Below are positions 5,227 to 5,227 of a stretch of 5,227 nt of DNA, piece by piece. The notes under the pieces were generated by a model, which saw only the letters and a list, made by a program, of their open reading frames with translations, had not been told where the DNA came from and did not search any database. This DNA comes from an uncultured Flavonifractor sp. Its GTDB lineage: Bacteria > Bacillota > Clostridia > Oscillospirales > Oscillospiraceae. A program made the translations under genes and the position numbers. The DNA is taken from contig CANDFO010000110.1 in the NCBI GenBank assembly GCA_947384055.1, positions 1 to 5,227 on the forward strand, in the 5' to 3' direction. Every line of letters starts with the position of its first letter. Within the stretch, counting starts at the first letter, position 1.

Positions 5227-5227
5227 T

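Noticed and set aside
5185..5227. Start of a coding sequence (MTVKTAQTRMNTGF) at the right edge
   Set aside because: GAGTGGGA abuts the ATG without spacing, the stretch overlaps hairpins, and too little is visible to judge.

Overview
The window suggests a high-GC member of the Clostridia, most like Oscillospiraceae (Flavonifractor/Pseudoflavonifractor-type gut bacteria). The grounds are a Firmicutes-type GdpP, strong GGGAGG ribosome binding sites, consensus SigA promoters and a clostridial-looking GuaA remnant. No marker gene fixes the genus, so this is inference.

Layout. (1) Positions 1-2670, minus strand, GC-rich (one 60-base row counted by hand, 1141-1200, is 70% GC): a two-gene unit reading leftwards. 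It holds gdpP, a membrane c-di-AMP phosphodiesterase with a DHH/DHHA1 core, followed 10 bases later by a GTG-started secreted lipoprotein that runs off the left edge. A SigA promoter and ribosome binding site for the unit lie at 2677-2740. (2) Positions 2769-3384, plus strand: a scrapyard of three gene remnants. These are a small membrane protein with a broken frame, the start of a Pro/Glu-rich acidic protein with a one-base slip in a C run, and the 3' end of guaA (the GMP synthase dimerisation domain) missing its last two codons. (3) Positions from about 3385 to 4991: an AT-richer block (row 4561-4620 is 45% GC) carrying a MATE-family multidrug exporter. It has a perfect-consensus promoter, a structured leader with a terminator-like hairpin just before the ribosome binding site, and a strong terminator after the gene. 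(4) Positions 4992-5227: AT-rich non-coding DNA (row 5101-5160 is 27% GC) with a dense series of inverted repeats and no convincing gene.

How it fits together. The gdpP-lipoprotein pair looks like resident chromosome and would link c-di-AMP turnover to the cell envelope. The MATE block looks acquired: its composition changes abruptly at the truncated end of guaA, and the 3' end of guaA is a known integration hotspot for genomic islands. No integrase or transposase is visible in the window, so the mechanism is not shown. The most informative points are the guaA junction, the MATE leader as a possible drug-responsive attenuator, and the inverted-repeat cluster at the right edge.
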